A stretch of 64,000 bases of DNA from Phytophthora quininea (lineage: Eukaryota > Oomycota > Peronosporomycetes > Peronosporales > Peronosporaceae). The translations under genes were made by a program, and so were the position numbers. The notes below the pieces were generated by a model that was not told the origin of the DNA, searched no databases, and saw only the letters and a program-made list of their open reading frames with translations. The DNA lies in NCBI GenBank assembly GCA_011947345.1, contig JAAVTG010000014.1, forward strand, positions 1-64,000. The letters are read 5' to 3'. Of the stretch, positions 1 to 11,022 are shown piece by piece; positions within the stretch are counted from its first letter, which is position 1, and every line of letters begins with the position of its first letter.

Positions 1-1243
1 GATGCGCACAGGCGAGCTGAACCGAATCCGGGCCATGGCCACGTCGCGGTCTATGCGCTTGTCCTCGAGTTTTTCTTCTTGGCGGTGTAGGCCACCACCC
101 AGAGCGATGCCGCCCACCACAGCACACACCGCAAGAGCAATAAACACCGGACTGGTTTTCGTGTTGCTAGACTCGGACTTGGTTGTGACCTGCTTGATGT
201 CGGAGCCGCCGGCGTCTGAGATTCGTCGTCTGTAGTGGCGGAGCTCTTGGACTTTTCAACTCCAGCCGCACTGGACTGCAGGATTGACACACCGCTGGTG
301 GATTCATTCGCTGCCACGACCTTACCGGGCAGACCTGAAGAGTCCGACGTGCTTTTCAGCGAGTTGAAATTGACGCCGCTCGTCTGTTGCTCCTGAGAAC
401 TGCCGGTGTTGGTAGTCGGCGTCGCCGTCGTTGCCGTCAGGGGTAGCCGTGGTGGTCGTAGGCGACGTTGGTGTCGCCGTCGTGGCAGCTGGTGCAGACG
501 TCGGCGTCGGGGTCGACGACTGTGTCGTTTGACCGGTCTGGCTGCTGACTGGTCTGGGTCTGGCCGGAGCTGCCGCCGGCGAAGTTGGATGAGCCCTGCG
601 TGCAATTGTCGGCCGTAAGGGAGACCGTATCGGTCACGATCTCGCCCGACACCGAGGTCATCTCGATGTTGACCGACGACATGTCGACATTCGATCCGCC
701 GCTGAGCAGGAAGTAGTAGCACGAGTCGACCATGGTCACGTCCTGGTTGGCAATCTTCATGGACGCCACGCCCTGCGCCATGTTGGACGGCTGCACGGCC
801 AGCCACGAGCTGCTGCTGCCGGTCTTGGCGCAGTATTCGATGTCACCGCTCACGGGGCAGTCCACGAACTTCCACTTGATGCTGTAGCGGGACGGGTCGG
901 AGCCCGTGAGCTTCTTGAACACCGACGGCGACAGGTCCAAGTCGCCTTCCTGACACTCGGGGCAGCGGTCAACGATCCACACCGTGGCGGTGGTGGAGGT
1001 GTCGCTGCAGCGCGAGTCGTCGCAAGAGACCTCGGCGCAGCGGCCGCAGTTGAGTGTGTTGTCCCATTGATCGTTGTTGAGCGCGGCGTAGTTTTCGCCG
1101 ACGCCGGGGTCGTACATAAAGTTGCAATTGCCAGCCGAGGTCTGTCCGAGCGTGTACGAGGTGCCATCTCCGGTGAAGTAACTGTCCCCACCTGCAAGCG
1201 CCACCGCGGGCAGCGCCGCTAGCAACGTCGTCCGGAAGAACAT
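1..1243 (-). CDS. Expansin-like secreted protein 1 (partial, frame slips in tail)
   Basis: Begins at the ATG complementary to 1241-1243 with a signal peptide (MFFRTTLLAALPAVALAG). A double-psi beta-barrel expansin domain follows: YFTGDGTSYT, several Cys pairs (NCGRCAEVSC), and WIVDRCPEC..GDLDLSPSVF. A second beta-sandwich-like domain has WLAVQPSNM and SVSGEIVTDTV. The family loosens cell-wall polysaccharides; here the protein is probably surface-bound. The open frame ends at 437, but a Thr/Pro-rich tail and a hydrophobic membrane segment (PVFIALAVCAVVGGIAL) followed by a basic tail continue in other frames to the window edge, with slips near 530, 430 and 225. The same layout is intact in the gene at 8799-10358. 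The 3' end lies outside the window. Start and domains are firm; whether the slips are real is open. Confidence 0.8.
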
Positions 1244-1622
1244 GAGGACTCCTGTGAATGTCACGAGGCCACTTGAAATTGGTAATGCGCTGCAACGGGC
1301 AATCGGAGAAGTGTCGGTCGGTCGATTGTCGCCAGGGCGGACGAAGAGGAGCGTCCGGCGCTGAAAAGGCTGGAGAGGAGCAAGTCGAGCTCTGCCAGCA
1401 ACATTTATGCAGGATTGCACCGACTATAGGCTCCAGCTGGCTGAGTGCACTTGTGGCCGTGCCTCTGCGTGGCGACGCAGACGATCGGTCCGGATGTTGG
1501 CGGCCAGGCTCCACTGACTCGAACGGCCTGCCCACGGAGAATTTGAAGGTAAAAGCCCTCCGCGGTGGCGAGCTTCTCCATGTTCGCAGCCACCGAAAGG
1601 GGAGCTCTCTTGTTTAGCGCAG
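1244..1622. other. Upstream region of expansin-like 1
   Basis: Non-coding as far as I can tell. It should hold the promoter of the minus-strand expansin-like gene. I see no repeat, RNA gene or clear motif in it. Confidence 0.4.
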
Positions 1623-2180
1623 TTGTTGAGGCTCCAGGACGATGCTGAAGTTGACGGCAGTGGACAAGTGGCGACTAGGAGATTGCATATCAAAGTCGCT
1701 GGCAGATGGTCACAGCGATCAGAAAAACCAAGCTGCGGCAAGAACCAAACACTCGGCTCCGAGCAATTGCTGCCGTTGATGGCTAACAGCTCGAAACCCT
1801 TTGACAGCCACGAAAGAGTCGTCGTCGAGGTCGTCGCTGCCTGTTCCAACATCCTCATCGAGCCCAGCCCAAAGCCTTCCCATCTGCCGGTCTTGATTTT
1901 GAAGCGAAACCCGCTGCCAAGTCATTCGATAACGAACGACGCTGCTGATGCCGATCCAAGGAAAAACATCTTCTGCTCTCTAGCGAGTCCCAAAGCGCCG
2001 CGAATCGCTTCGCAAAGTCGGAAAGAGATAAGCTCATGTGAGAAGGGAGTTCAAGCGGACACAAGTTCCTCATCTTCTAGTGACGAAAAGGCAATTGAGA
2101 GTGAAAGTACACCCCCTACCGGTACAGCATCACATCCAGAACTTCTCGATGGGCCGACGAAAAGGAAACGAGCTCTGTAG
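1623..2180 (+). CDS. Hypothetical Ser-rich protein (doubtful)
   Basis: An open frame of 185 codons with no family I recognise. The C-terminal third is Ser/Lys/Glu-rich (a TSSSSSSDEK run) and ends with the basic PTKRKRAL, like a low-complexity nuclear protein. An internal Met at 1779 could be the real start. An antisense frame overlaps the first half and looks no better. No membrane segment or signal peptide is visible. It could be chance coding potential upstream of the START/FYVE genes. Confidence 0.25.
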   Translation: MLRLQDDAEVDGSGQVATRRLHIKVAGRWSQRSEKPSCGKNQTLGSEQLLPLMANSSKPFDSHERVVVEVVAACSNILIEPSPKPSHLPVLILKRNPLPSHSITNDAADADPRKNIFCSLASPKAPRIASQSRKEISSCEKGVQADTSSSSSSDEKAIESESTPPTGTASHPELLDGPTKRKRAL

Positions 2181-2497
2181 GCAACGACACGAAAACGAGC
2201 AAGCACTCGACGAAGTTGCACTGTCCACTCGCCCCACAGTCTTCGTTACGAAGACTGAAAATCGTCGACCTCACCGAGACGAGGTGTTTGCCTCCAGTTC
2301 CTCGAGAATCCGCCGCGGTCCCGCCACGACAGACATGTCCACTCACTGACCGCCAGACAGCCTGCAGGATGGATGGGGTGTTTGCTCTCCAGCTGCCAGG
2401 AGATACATCGGGTGATCTCGTGCAACGCTAGGCACATTCGGCCTTGTCTCGAGTCGTGCAGGACTCGATTCCGCCCGGATCACCCGTCCCAGTCGTC

Positions 2498-3767
2498 ATG
2501 CAGACGGAGGATGCATTTCCGCTTCCGACTACAACCCATCAGACGACGACGGTCGACTACGACACGATGGAGTGGAGAGCTAGTAAGCGCTTCAAGAACC
2601 CGTTCGGACCGTTGAATTTGTCGCCGCAAGCCGCTTCCGAGCTCGAAGCACTGGCCGAAGCGTTCGTGAGCGAAAGTGTCCGCACCTTCGAGCGATTCCT
2701 ATTTGATGAGAACCGGCAGGTCGACGACGACCGATGGAAGTTCATGTACGAAAAGACGACGTCCGCTCCTACGCCGAACGCGCCAGATTTGCGCCGGCCG
2801 TGCCGGGGTCGGAGCCGTCTCAACGCCCGCGGTCTCATTCGTCGTCCACGTCCGACCTCCCCATTGTGCTGGTGACCGGCACCATCCAAGGCGATCTGGA
2901 CGACACCATCTATGGCTTTGTGTGTCCGACGCTCGACATGATGCGGATCAAGACGTCGTACATCCAAGACACCTTGTACCGAGCGTGCGTGTTGGCCACG
3001 TTGGTGTCTCCTGCTGCAGACGACCCGTTCCGATCGGTGAGTATTAAATGGGTCGAGAAAGGTCAGCCGCTGCATGTTCGGGCTGTCATTAAGAACCGAG
3101 ACTTTGTCTACATGGAGTCCACCGGTGTGCGGTACCTTCGCAACGGTGAACGTGTCGGGTATCAGTTAGTACACTCAGTGCAATTCCCCGAGACGCCTGC
3201 CAGGAGCTCCGCCATTCGAGGGAACATGTCCATGAGCGCTATCTACCGCCAGCGAGACAACAACGTCGTCGATGTGTTCCTCAAGGGCTTTCTGAATCCT
3301 GCCGGCGGGTTAACACGCTCTATCATCACTCGATCGGCTGCAAAGCGCTCTTGTCAGTATCCAAGAACGCGCACTGCGCCGAGATGAAGAAGTTGGCGTG
3401 GAGTATCCGCCAGCGGTGTCCTTCGATGGTGTTGCCTGAGGATCCAGCGGATGAGGCCTGTGTTGCGTGTCTGAAGAGGTCGTCCACCAAGCAGCTTTTA
3501 CTTCACAGACACCTTTGCTGTGGCGTGTGTTCACGGTACGTGTGCTCGTCCTGCCGCATTCAAAAGAAGCTGCACTTCCTGCTTGTCGACCGCAAAATGA
3601 TGAGGCAAGAGGTGGCCTTCTGTCCGAGATGCTATGGGGAAGCTCTTGCAACGAAAACCGTGACGGTGGCGAGACAGGAACTGCTCTTCAACGACGTGTA
3701 TGGATGGAGCGAAGCGTGTGCGTACACGTCAGGCACAGAGATCTCACTGCTTGACGACTTGAACTGA
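2498..3767 (+). CDS. START-like/FYVE-like protein 1 (two frame slips)
   Basis: First of two tandem paralogues. From the ATG at 2498 the frame gives a helical N-terminus (NPFGPLNLSPQAASELEALAEAF). It then slips by one base near 2752, at a run of four A. The next frame carries the START-like lipid-binding domain (LPIVLVTGTIQGDLDD, SYIQDTLYRACVL, VQFPETP). A second slip near 3340 leads to a Cys-rich domain with CVAC, CCGVCSRYVCSSC and CPRC, spaced like a FYVE zinc finger but without the usual RRHHCR core. Such proteins are a large oomycete family presumed to act at membranes. Alignment with the paralogue 0.6 kb downstream supports joining the three frames. It is either a recent pseudogene or two single-base sequence errors. 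Confidence 0.75.
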
Positions 3768-4357
3768 AGAGACGATTATTTATTGTGGCGAACGAATCGC
3801 TTCGTTGATCGGCACTCAGCAACTTGCAATGACATGCTCCATTACTCAGTGGAGTCGTTAAAGCGCCGATTAATGAAAAAGTGTTGATGAAATACTTCGA
3901 CTTGCGCTGTTGGAAGCTCGCGAACACATCCTCGTCGACCAGGAGGATCGAATTTCGACCTCGAAGCCATGAGTAGACGAAAGGAAACTGTTGCTCACCG
4001 GTCGAAATCTCCATGAGAGTGCTCTTCATCTTGTCTGCGGCGCATTTGCATACTCTTTCGCGACGGAAACTTACCACTCCATTCTTTTGGCGTCGTCAGA
4101 CAGGCCGTCTTGCAAGTTGCAAAGGGCACATATCGGAGACCTTGACCTTGAAAGACTTTCAAATCAGCAATGCCCTTCAGCGGATGAGACTGCCCTGGCG
4201 TATGGCCGCACATGGCACGGACCGGCTCAACGACCTTGCCGTCCTCCCCAGCCAGGAAGGGAATGCCACAACATATTACTCCTCCTGGGCTTCCAAGTAC
4301 CTTGTCATGGTGTTCGCCGACCCGTTCAAGGACGAGCGGATCCACGCCAAGACCACG
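3768..4357. other. Spacer between the START/FYVE paralogues
   Basis: Open frames exist on both strands (3995-4381 minus; 4013 onward plus), but neither shows a family I know. The plus frame runs into the downstream gene, so this could be a divergent N-terminal extension. I treat it as spacer and promoter. Confidence 0.4.
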
Positions 4358-5628
4358 ATGAACACGTCGGTCTTTAAGCACTACACGAGTCCGTTCCCAC
4401 CGTTGCGTCTTACGTCTGGGGCCACTACGGAGTTAGCCGCTCTCGCGCGAAAGTTCGTGGCTCGCAGTATCAACACGTACGAACACTTTATGGTCGACGA
4501 CCGAGGTAAAGTCGATGAAAGGCGATGGAAGTTTTTGTCGGCCAAGGATGACCTGCGTGCATACGGAGAGCGACTCAACGCTGTCGGAGTGACTGCGACA
4601 TATGAATCGGACACGCCAGCGGAGAACTGCCGATTGTGTTGGTCACTGGTACCATCGTCGGCAATCTCGACGACATTATGTTCGGCGTGTTGTGCAACTC
4701 GACGGAGGCGATGCGCATCAAGACTTCATATATTCAGGACCTCCTCACCGGTTGCTGTGTGTTAGCTCCGGTGGTGAGTCCGACGCCAGAAAACCCATTC
4801 AATGCCGTCGATGTCAAGTGGAACGAAGTTCAGGTGCCGTGGCTGGCTCGACCGATCATGCAGAACCGCGACTACGTGTATCTCGAGACGACGGGGATCG
4901 AGCGCCTTCGAAGTGGGGAACGTGTAGGCTACCACTACTGCCACTCGATACAGTTCCCTGAGACTCCTTTCCGAGAGTCTTTTACCCGTGGCAATATGTC
5001 GATCGGTATTCTGTATCGCCAAAGAGACAAGAACGTGACGGATGTGTTCATTAAAGGGTTTTTCAACCCGGAAGGAGGCATCGAACGCTCCATTGTGTTG
5101 AAAGTGTCGGCCAAAGTGCTGCTCTCAGTGGCCAAGAACGTCTACTGCTGCAAGATGAAGAAGCTCGTGTGGGCTCTCCATTTAAAGTACTCCAGCGCTT
5201 CCTCTTCATCCTGTTCAGACAGCAGTAACACCTCAACTGGAACTACCCCGGAAGACAAGAAATGCTCTGGATGCGGCAAAAAGCAGTCAGTCTTCGTCAC
5301 CGCCGCAAGTAAAACCAACAGCGGCTCCAGGATGGTGGACAAGAAACGCCTGTGCAAGCTCTGCAAGAAGAACATGTGTCCAGATTGTCGAAGTCGACAC
5401 CAGCTGAGCTTTCTGCTGCAGGATTGCAGACTCGCTCAACGGAATGTCACCGTCTGCCGAAACTGTGAAGCCCACGCTCTATCAACAAACGCCTTCGCCA
5501 TTGCTCGAGAGGAAGCGATGCAAAACAACTTGGAGCACCATTATTATCAGAACGAAAAGCTCACTTCTGCATTCAACTCGTCCGTGTCCAGTCAAGACCT
5601 CGGCAGCAGCAGGGTGTATAGTTTCTAG
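4358..5628 (+). CDS. START-like/FYVE-like protein 2 (one frame slip)
   Basis: Paralogue of the gene at 2498-3767. I chose the ATG at 4358 because homology starts there (SVFKHYTSPFPPLRL aligns with RFKNPFGPLNL). The helical N-terminus runs to about 4615, where one base appears lost before LPIVLVTGTI. The START-like domain then continues (SYIQDLLTGCCVLAPVV, IQFPETPFRES). The C-terminal zinc-binding region is CSGCGKKQ, a Ser/Lys linker, CKLCKKNMCPDCRSRHQLSFLL and CRNCEAHAL. It resembles FYVE but lacks the phosphoinositide-binding RRHHCR core, so lipid binding by that domain is doubtful. A Ser-rich tail follows. An alternative start lies upstream in the same open frame at 4013. Confidence 0.8.
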
Positions 5629-6234
5629 CGTTGTATTTCCGAGAGTTTGAAGAGTTTTCTGTGTAAAGAAGCCCCGCCCGTGTTACCGTTTTGACGTAGT
5701 GTCTGTTGAGACTGTGAACCTTAACGCAACCGTTGCATCCGTCGACGTTGGAATCATTCTGGAGTGTGCATCATTGCTGGGATAAACACACGTAACGCTT
5801 GGACTTGTTCTCGATTGCTTCCGGTGAAAGGCAAACGAGAACAGGTACCAGTAGCAGGCTCGCTCCAGATTATCTATCCATCATCAATTTTGAGTAATCT
5901 CGCTCAAATATTCAGGGTCGCACGATGTTTTAGCCACCAAACGTTTTCTGAAGTGGACTGCGACAACCATCTACGGCACGCCGACCGTACTTGCAAGCGC
6001 CATGTCCAACATTTACTGGGATCACCAGGTTTGTCTTGATGCCAGACCCTCACCTTTGATTCTGAAACGACACGCCAGTCGAAATAACCGTGTCATGCTC
6101 AAGATGAAACACCCGTTTACCGTCGTATCTCCTTTCCCACAACCACTGGCGACAGCCTCATCGCCTCGGTATATTCCCCAGCATCCTCGTACATTTTTGA
6201 ACTCGATAATAACCTCAGCCTCGGCCCTTCGGCT
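5629..6234. other. Intergenic region
   Basis: Between the second START/FYVE gene and expansin-like 2, both on the plus strand. Only short weak frames are visible. It should hold the terminator of the former and the promoter of the latter; no clear motif seen. Confidence 0.45.
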
Positions 6235-7990
6235 ATGTATCCATACCTGAGACTAAAGACTACCTTACTACTGGGTAGTGCTGTCTTCACAGAACGTCAC
6301 TCCTCTCTGTGAACGCCTTCACAGGCTACGGGACAACGTACGACCTCTCGCAACCTTCCGGTGGAAACTGCTACTACCAGTCAGACGACTCGGCGCTCAA
6401 GGACAACTTCGCCGCTATCAACAAAGATCAATGGGACGGTACTATGAACTGTGGACGTTGCGCTCAAGTGACTTGGACCGATTCGGAACTGTGCAAGAAC
6501 CCGTCGAAATCTTCAGCGCTTGTGTACATCATCGACCAGTGTCCTGGTTGCAATGACGGCGACTTGGATTTAATTTTATCAGTGTTTGAAGCAATTACCG
6601 GAACTTCGGCCGCGAAAGTCGAAATTGAATGGGAGTTTGTGGATTGCCCCAGCCAGCAGCTCCCGATCTCGTGCTGTTGAAAGGACGGCAGCAACGAATT
6701 CTGGGTAGCTATTCAGCCAGTCAAAAACACGGTTGGCGTGCAGAGCGTTATGATCGATGGCAAACCCACATCGATGGTGCCGTCGTCGTATTATTTCCTT
6801 TTGAACGGTCAGATCTCAAACAAGATAGATCTCTCGCATGTGACGATCCAAATGACCAGCCTCGCCGGCGAGAAGATCCAGGACACAGTGGCCTTGGTGC
6901 CTGGAGAGTGCACCCAAGGCGATTCCCAGTTCACAATCTCGGCACCAAGCGGATCCTCAGGGACAAAACCCACGACATCGACACCAACATCGACACCAAC
7001 GCCAACCCCAACATCAACGCCGAAAGCTACCCTGAAAGTAACCCCAACGCCGACCGCGACGCCTGGTACGACTCATGCGACACCAACTTCTACGACGGCG
7101 CCGGCCACGGCTATTCCAGCCCCTTCGACAACTACGGCTAGACCATCGGTGACGGTATCTGCAGTCGCTCCCACGACTGCAACGTTAACACAAAGCCCAT
7201 CAAAAACCACGTCGACACCACTTGTGATGACGGCGCCGCCTACGACTATTCCACCATCTTCGACAACGGCAACACCATCGGTGATGGCACCTACGATTGC
7301 TACAAGCACGACACAAAGCCCAACAAAACTTTCATCGACGCAATCGGCGACTGAAGTTGCCTCCATTACAACCACAACTCCACCACCGAAGGGCATACGA
7401 CGGAGGCACCAAAGTCAACATTAACACTTCCAGCAGTCTCAACGTCAGTGTCTACACCCGCGATAATACCTACGATTGCTCCCAGCGTCACGCTGGCGCC
7501 TGCTACGATTTCGGTTGTGACAGAGGCACCAACTTCGGCGGCAGCCACTGTCAAGCCCGCGGAAAGAGCGAGACCTAGGCAACTACAACCGCTCCATCCC
7601 CGAGTAGATGAACCTACCAGCGCAATGGCTGCTGCTTCAACCAGCAGCAACAATATCCGCAGCGATCCTGTTGCGCCATTGCACACCGCAAACTCTGCAA
7701 CGGGCACTGGAATTTCGGGAACATCCAAGACCATCAACACCAAGGCTGACCATGGCACCGATCCTGCAATTGTCGTCAGTGTCCTGACAATACTCGCGGT
7801 TCTCTTCATGTTTGTCGTCGCTGTAATCGTCGTCGTGGTCAGGAAGAAGAAGCAATTGAAGCAAGAGAAGAATGACAGCCGAGACGAGATGTCACGCGAT
7901 TCGGCGGATATCAACGATCGCTCCAGCGATCAACCGGCTCCGAACTCGTCACTTACAACGATGCAGAGGCGAGACACCTTTTGTCTCTAA
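6235..7990 (+). pseudogene. Expansin-like 2, broken
   Basis: An ATG at 6235 opens a hydrophobic leader (LKTTLLLGSAVFT) that goes out of frame near 6308. The expansin barrel follows in the next frame (AFTGYGTTYD, NCGRCAQVTW, YIIDQCPGC, GDLDL). An in-frame TGA near 6677 interrupts it just before KDGSNEFWVAIQP, at the place where the intact paralogue reads CAKSG. The second domain and a Thr/Pro-rich tail run to a slip near 7395 at a GGG run. The next frame supplies a membrane segment (VVSVLTILAVLFMFVVAVIV) followed by RKKKQ and a hydrophilic tail. The slips could be sequence errors, but the TGA is harder to dismiss, so I call it a probable pseudogene of a membrane-anchored expansin-like protein. 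Confidence 0.75.
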
Positions 7991-8798
7991 AATCCACTCG
8001 ACCTCCAACGAAATGTCGTCTTTAGTGAGTATCTAGTGAAAAAGTGTATTCAATCTTCACCTCATAAGAGATTTCCCTTCCCAAAACAGAGTCATTTTCA
8101 TCACATGTGATAGGAATGAATGTAAATCGAGCATCGTTTCAATAACTTCCGCACGACGATTCTTGCCGTGTTGCAGGTCGAACGGATCGATTGCGGCGCC
8201 CTAGACGCGCTAAGAATCACGTTTTTTCTTATCAACGCCAGCATCATGCTCCGCTTTTTCTGCCGCGACGTTTTTAGTTGGGCACTGCTGTCCAGATTTA
8301 GATAGTTTAGAAGGTTGGGATGATGGAAATACATCACCGAGAGCATGCGATGCGTGTGTCCACCATGTCCAACGCGATAAAAATAACTCCGCCGTTCCTG
8401 GTTCAGACTCCAAGCATACACCACCTCAATAAACATCCTGGAACGCCATGGATATATATCGCCAGAAACGTCTTTGCGTGCCACACACGTTTGCCTCTGT
8501 TTTAAGTGAAGCACTCAACGGACGAGCGTCGAGATCATGCCGCGTTATGTGGCTTGGGGTTGGCGTTTCTCGAGTAAAGTGATATCACTCATCACTAACT
8601 TCTTACCGTTGTCTGTATCACGATTCAATGAAGATCCGTAAATGGAGCTGAGCCGACCGAAAATAAGACGCCGTTCTTGATGGCGAAGCCTCACGGATTG
8701 CTCCAATCGGGCCTGGACTAATGCGGTGGCCTGCCTCATTCCTGCATTTGCGCAGAACCACCACCGCCCACCACCAACCGCGCCAACTGCGAGTAAAA
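7991..8798. other. Intergenic region
   Basis: Separates expansin-like 2 from expansin-like 3. Minus-strand frames of 67-137 codons here have no recognisable family. The part nearest 8798 should be the expansin-like 3 promoter. Confidence 0.45.
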
Positions 8799-10358
8799 AT
8801 GAAGTTCTCAACGAATTGCCTCGTCTTCAGCACGGTACTTCTCACCGCTCAATCTTCTTCAGCTTTCACCGGCAAAGGGACTACCTATGACGTCGGGTCG
8901 CCATCCAGTGGAAATTGCAACTTCATGAGCTGGCCAAGCTTCGCCAAGACCAATTTTGCGGCTTTAAACGATAAGCAATGGAACAGCACCATGAACTGCG
9001 GTACCTGTGCTACGGTGCGATGCACAGATCCGTCATGTGCAGGCCAGCCGTCCGAGATCGTCTACATCCTCGATAGATGCCCCGAATGCGGCTACGGCGA
9101 TTTGGATTTGTCGCCGAGCGTTTTCAAAAGCATCACGGGACAAGCTCCGTCCAAATTGGCGATCGAGTGGGAATTTGTGGCTTGTCCGATTCAAGGAAAT
9201 GTGCAATACTGTGCGAAATCGGGCAGTAGCAACTTCTGGCTGGCCGTCCAACCAACCAACTTCGTGTCGGGAGTGCAGAGCTTGACGATCAACGGGAAGG
9301 GGACGACCATGGTAGACTCTGCGTTCTACTTCTTGGTCGATGGCAAGGGCGGACAAGTGGCGAAAATAAATGCGGTGAACATTTCGCTGACCGGAGTTAA
9401 CGGCGAAGTGCTGCAGGATATGGTAGCACTAACCGCCGACGCGTGCACTGAAGGCAATTCGCAGTTCTCCGGCGGCACCACCATTGCCCCCACAACTGCC
9501 ACACCAGTTACTGATGCACCCACAACTGCAACTCCGGTCTCCAACGCCCCCACCACCGCAACTCCGGTCACCAACGCTCCCACCACCGCAACCCCGGTCA
9601 CCAACGCCCCCACCACCGCAACTCCGGTCACCAACGCCCCCACAACTGCAACTCCGGTCACCAACGCTCCCACCAACGCCCCCACCACCGCAACTCCGGT
9701 CACCAACGCCCCCACAACTGCAACCCCGGTCACCAACGCTCCCACAACTGCAACTCCGGTCACCAACGCTCCCACAACTGCAACTCCGGTCACCAACGCT
9801 CCCACAACTGCAACTCCGGTCACCAACGCCCCCACCACCGCAACTCCGGTCACCAACGCCCCCACCACCGCGACACCAATCACCACCACCGTGGCGGAGA
9901 CACTTTACACTGCACCCACTGCTACCATTCTGACACCGGCCAAAACAACTCGAGCTCCCGGCACTAAATCCTCGTCTCGAAAGCACGCCAAGCCATGCTC
10001 GAAGAAGCCAATTTTGCGCAAGAACTCCCTTGGTGATACTAAGGCACCTACGTCCACGACAACTAATCTGTCGACTAATTTGGCCGCAATGTCCAGCACG
10101 AAGAGCTCTCCTAAGCCACACTCAACGCGCGGCTTCGTGGCTAGCTTGGCAGTTTGTGGCATTGTGGTTGCGGCGGTGCTAGCAATTTACGTGCGCAGCC
10201 AAAACAAGAAGACCACCCTGAAGAATGGTGATGTGGGCACTCCCACACCCACCGAGATTATATCGCCGACCCCAGCGGATGCATTAACCGCCTTCGAGTC
10301 GGTGCGCAGCCCACGAGCTTACTTCGTTCGAATGGTCTCGCTAGAAGCTCGAGTGTAA
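8799..10358 (+). CDS. Expansin-like protein 3, intact, membrane-anchored
   Basis: The intact member of the trio, 519 codons from the ATG at 8799. The frame is open from 8721, but the signal peptide (MKFSTNCLVFSTVLLTAQSS) fixes the start. The expansin barrel covers roughly residues 24-130 (AFTGKGTTYDVG, NCGTCATVRC, YILDRCPEC, GDLDLSPSVF). The second domain reaches about residue 225 (FWLAVQPTNF, GVNGEVLQDMV). Then come 12 TTATPVTNAP-type repeats, a Lys/Ser-rich stretch, a membrane segment (GFVASLAVCGIVVAAVLAIYV) and a cytoplasmic tail ending RSPRAYFVRMVSLEARV. The Thr/Pro stalk is probably heavily O-glycosylated and holds the domain away from the membrane. The role, cell-wall loosening of self or host, is inferred from the family. 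Confidence 0.9.
   Translation: MKFSTNCLVFSTVLLTAQSSSAFTGKGTTYDVGSPSSGNCNFMSWPSFAKTNFAALNDKQWNSTMNCGTCATVRCTDPSCAGQPSEIVYILDRCPECGYGDLDLSPSVFKSITGQAPSKLAIEWEFVACPIQGNVQYCAKSGSSNFWLAVQPTNFVSGVQSLTINGKGTTMVDSAFYFLVDGKGGQVAKINAVNISLTGVNGEVLQDMVALTADACTEGNSQFSGGTTIAPTTATPVTDAPTTATPVSNAPTTATPVTNAPTTATPVTNAPTTATPVTNAPTTATPVTNAPTNAPTTATPVTNAPTTATPVTNAPTTATPVTNAPTTATPVTNAPTTATPVTNAPTTATPVTNAPTTATPITTTVAETLYTAPTATILTPAKTTRAPGTKSSSRKHAKPCSKKPILRKNSLGDTKAPTSTTTNLSTNLAAMSSTKSSPKPHSTRGFVASLAVCGIVVAAVLAIYVRSQNKKTTLKNGDVGTPTPTEIISPTPADALTAFESVRSPRAYFVRMVSLEARV
9484..9882 (+). repeat. 30-bp coding minisatellite (TTATPVTNAP)
   Basis: Twelve complete 30-bp units encoding TTATPV(T/S)(N/D)AP plus a 12-bp partial unit (TNAP) between the sixth and seventh and a final TTATPIT. 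Units differ mainly at synonymous positions (ACCACC/ACAACT, GCC/GCT). All units keep frame. Copy number is likely to vary between strains. Confidence 0.95.
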
Positions 10359-11022
10359 GAGACCACCAACCTTGTGCTTGCACAAAAACCACCGAATAGA
10401 CCCGGTAAGATAGACGTAGAAGTAGATACATGTAGACGAACTCGGTACTGAATCGTGAACGCTTTGATAAGAAATCACAGCATAAGAATAAGAACTGTGC
10501 TTGAAAAACTGCCACACTGATGAGAAGTTGAGCATCTGAAGTCACAGGTCGAGCTCTCTTGACTTGTGTCATGCCTCAACTTCGTCAACGAGGCAGAACA
10601 CCTCGACGATATAGCGAGATTGTCGATGCTTTCCAAGCTAAATACAGAGTAAGAAAAGTCGATGATGAACGCACGGCTCCGATATTCTCGGTGCGCCTGC
10701 GAGCAACCGCAGGACAGGGCACAAGACCTTGTTAATCTTGAAGACATGAGAAAACCCCATGGCTGCTCTCAGCATCTGCATGAAGCCATTCATCTGTCGA
10801 ACAATCGTCGGCGTTCTCAATGGAAGGTTATCGCTCCACCCTCACACAATCTCGCTAACTGCTGGGAGGGTTGATGACAAACGTCATTGAGCAGCTGCTG
10901 TGCTTCTGCAAAGTCGAAGGCCAAATCCAGTGGCATCGCACATTTCCAAGCATCCATGGACTTCTCATTCCTCAATCTACTTCCAACCACTCCAGCAAGT
11001 ACAACACCAACCTGTCTCCACA
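10359..11022. other. Intergenic region
   Basis: 3' flank of expansin-like 3 and upstream region of the small gene at 11023. Only weak frames on either strand; no repeat or RNA gene recognised. Confidence 0.45.

Noticed and set aside
406..618. Arg-rich plus-strand protein
   Set aside because: Shadow of the Thr/Pro-rich tail of expansin-like 1 in another frame.
2444..3767. Introns explaining the frame changes in the START/FYVE and other host genes
   Set aside because: At the changes the protein alignment is continuous with no intervening bases and no GT..AG pair. Only the pogo transposase shows convincing introns.
3995..4381. Minus-strand 128-codon gene between the START/FYVE copies
   Set aside because: No recognisable domain, and it overlaps the N-terminal region of START/FYVE 2 on the other strand.
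8101..8514. Minus-strand 137-codon gene between expansin-like 2 and 3
   Set aside because: Composition is unremarkable, there is no family signature, and a second frame overlaps it. Too weak to call.
9484..9882. CRISPR-like regular repeats
   Set aside because: No spacers; units are contiguous, in frame and encode a Thr/Pro stalk in a eukaryotic secreted protein.
9326..9889. Antisense frame of Gly/Val/Ala repeats (GVAVVGALVT)
   Set aside because: Shadow of the TTATPVTNAP minisatellite. The same applies to the antisense frame at 7073-7396.
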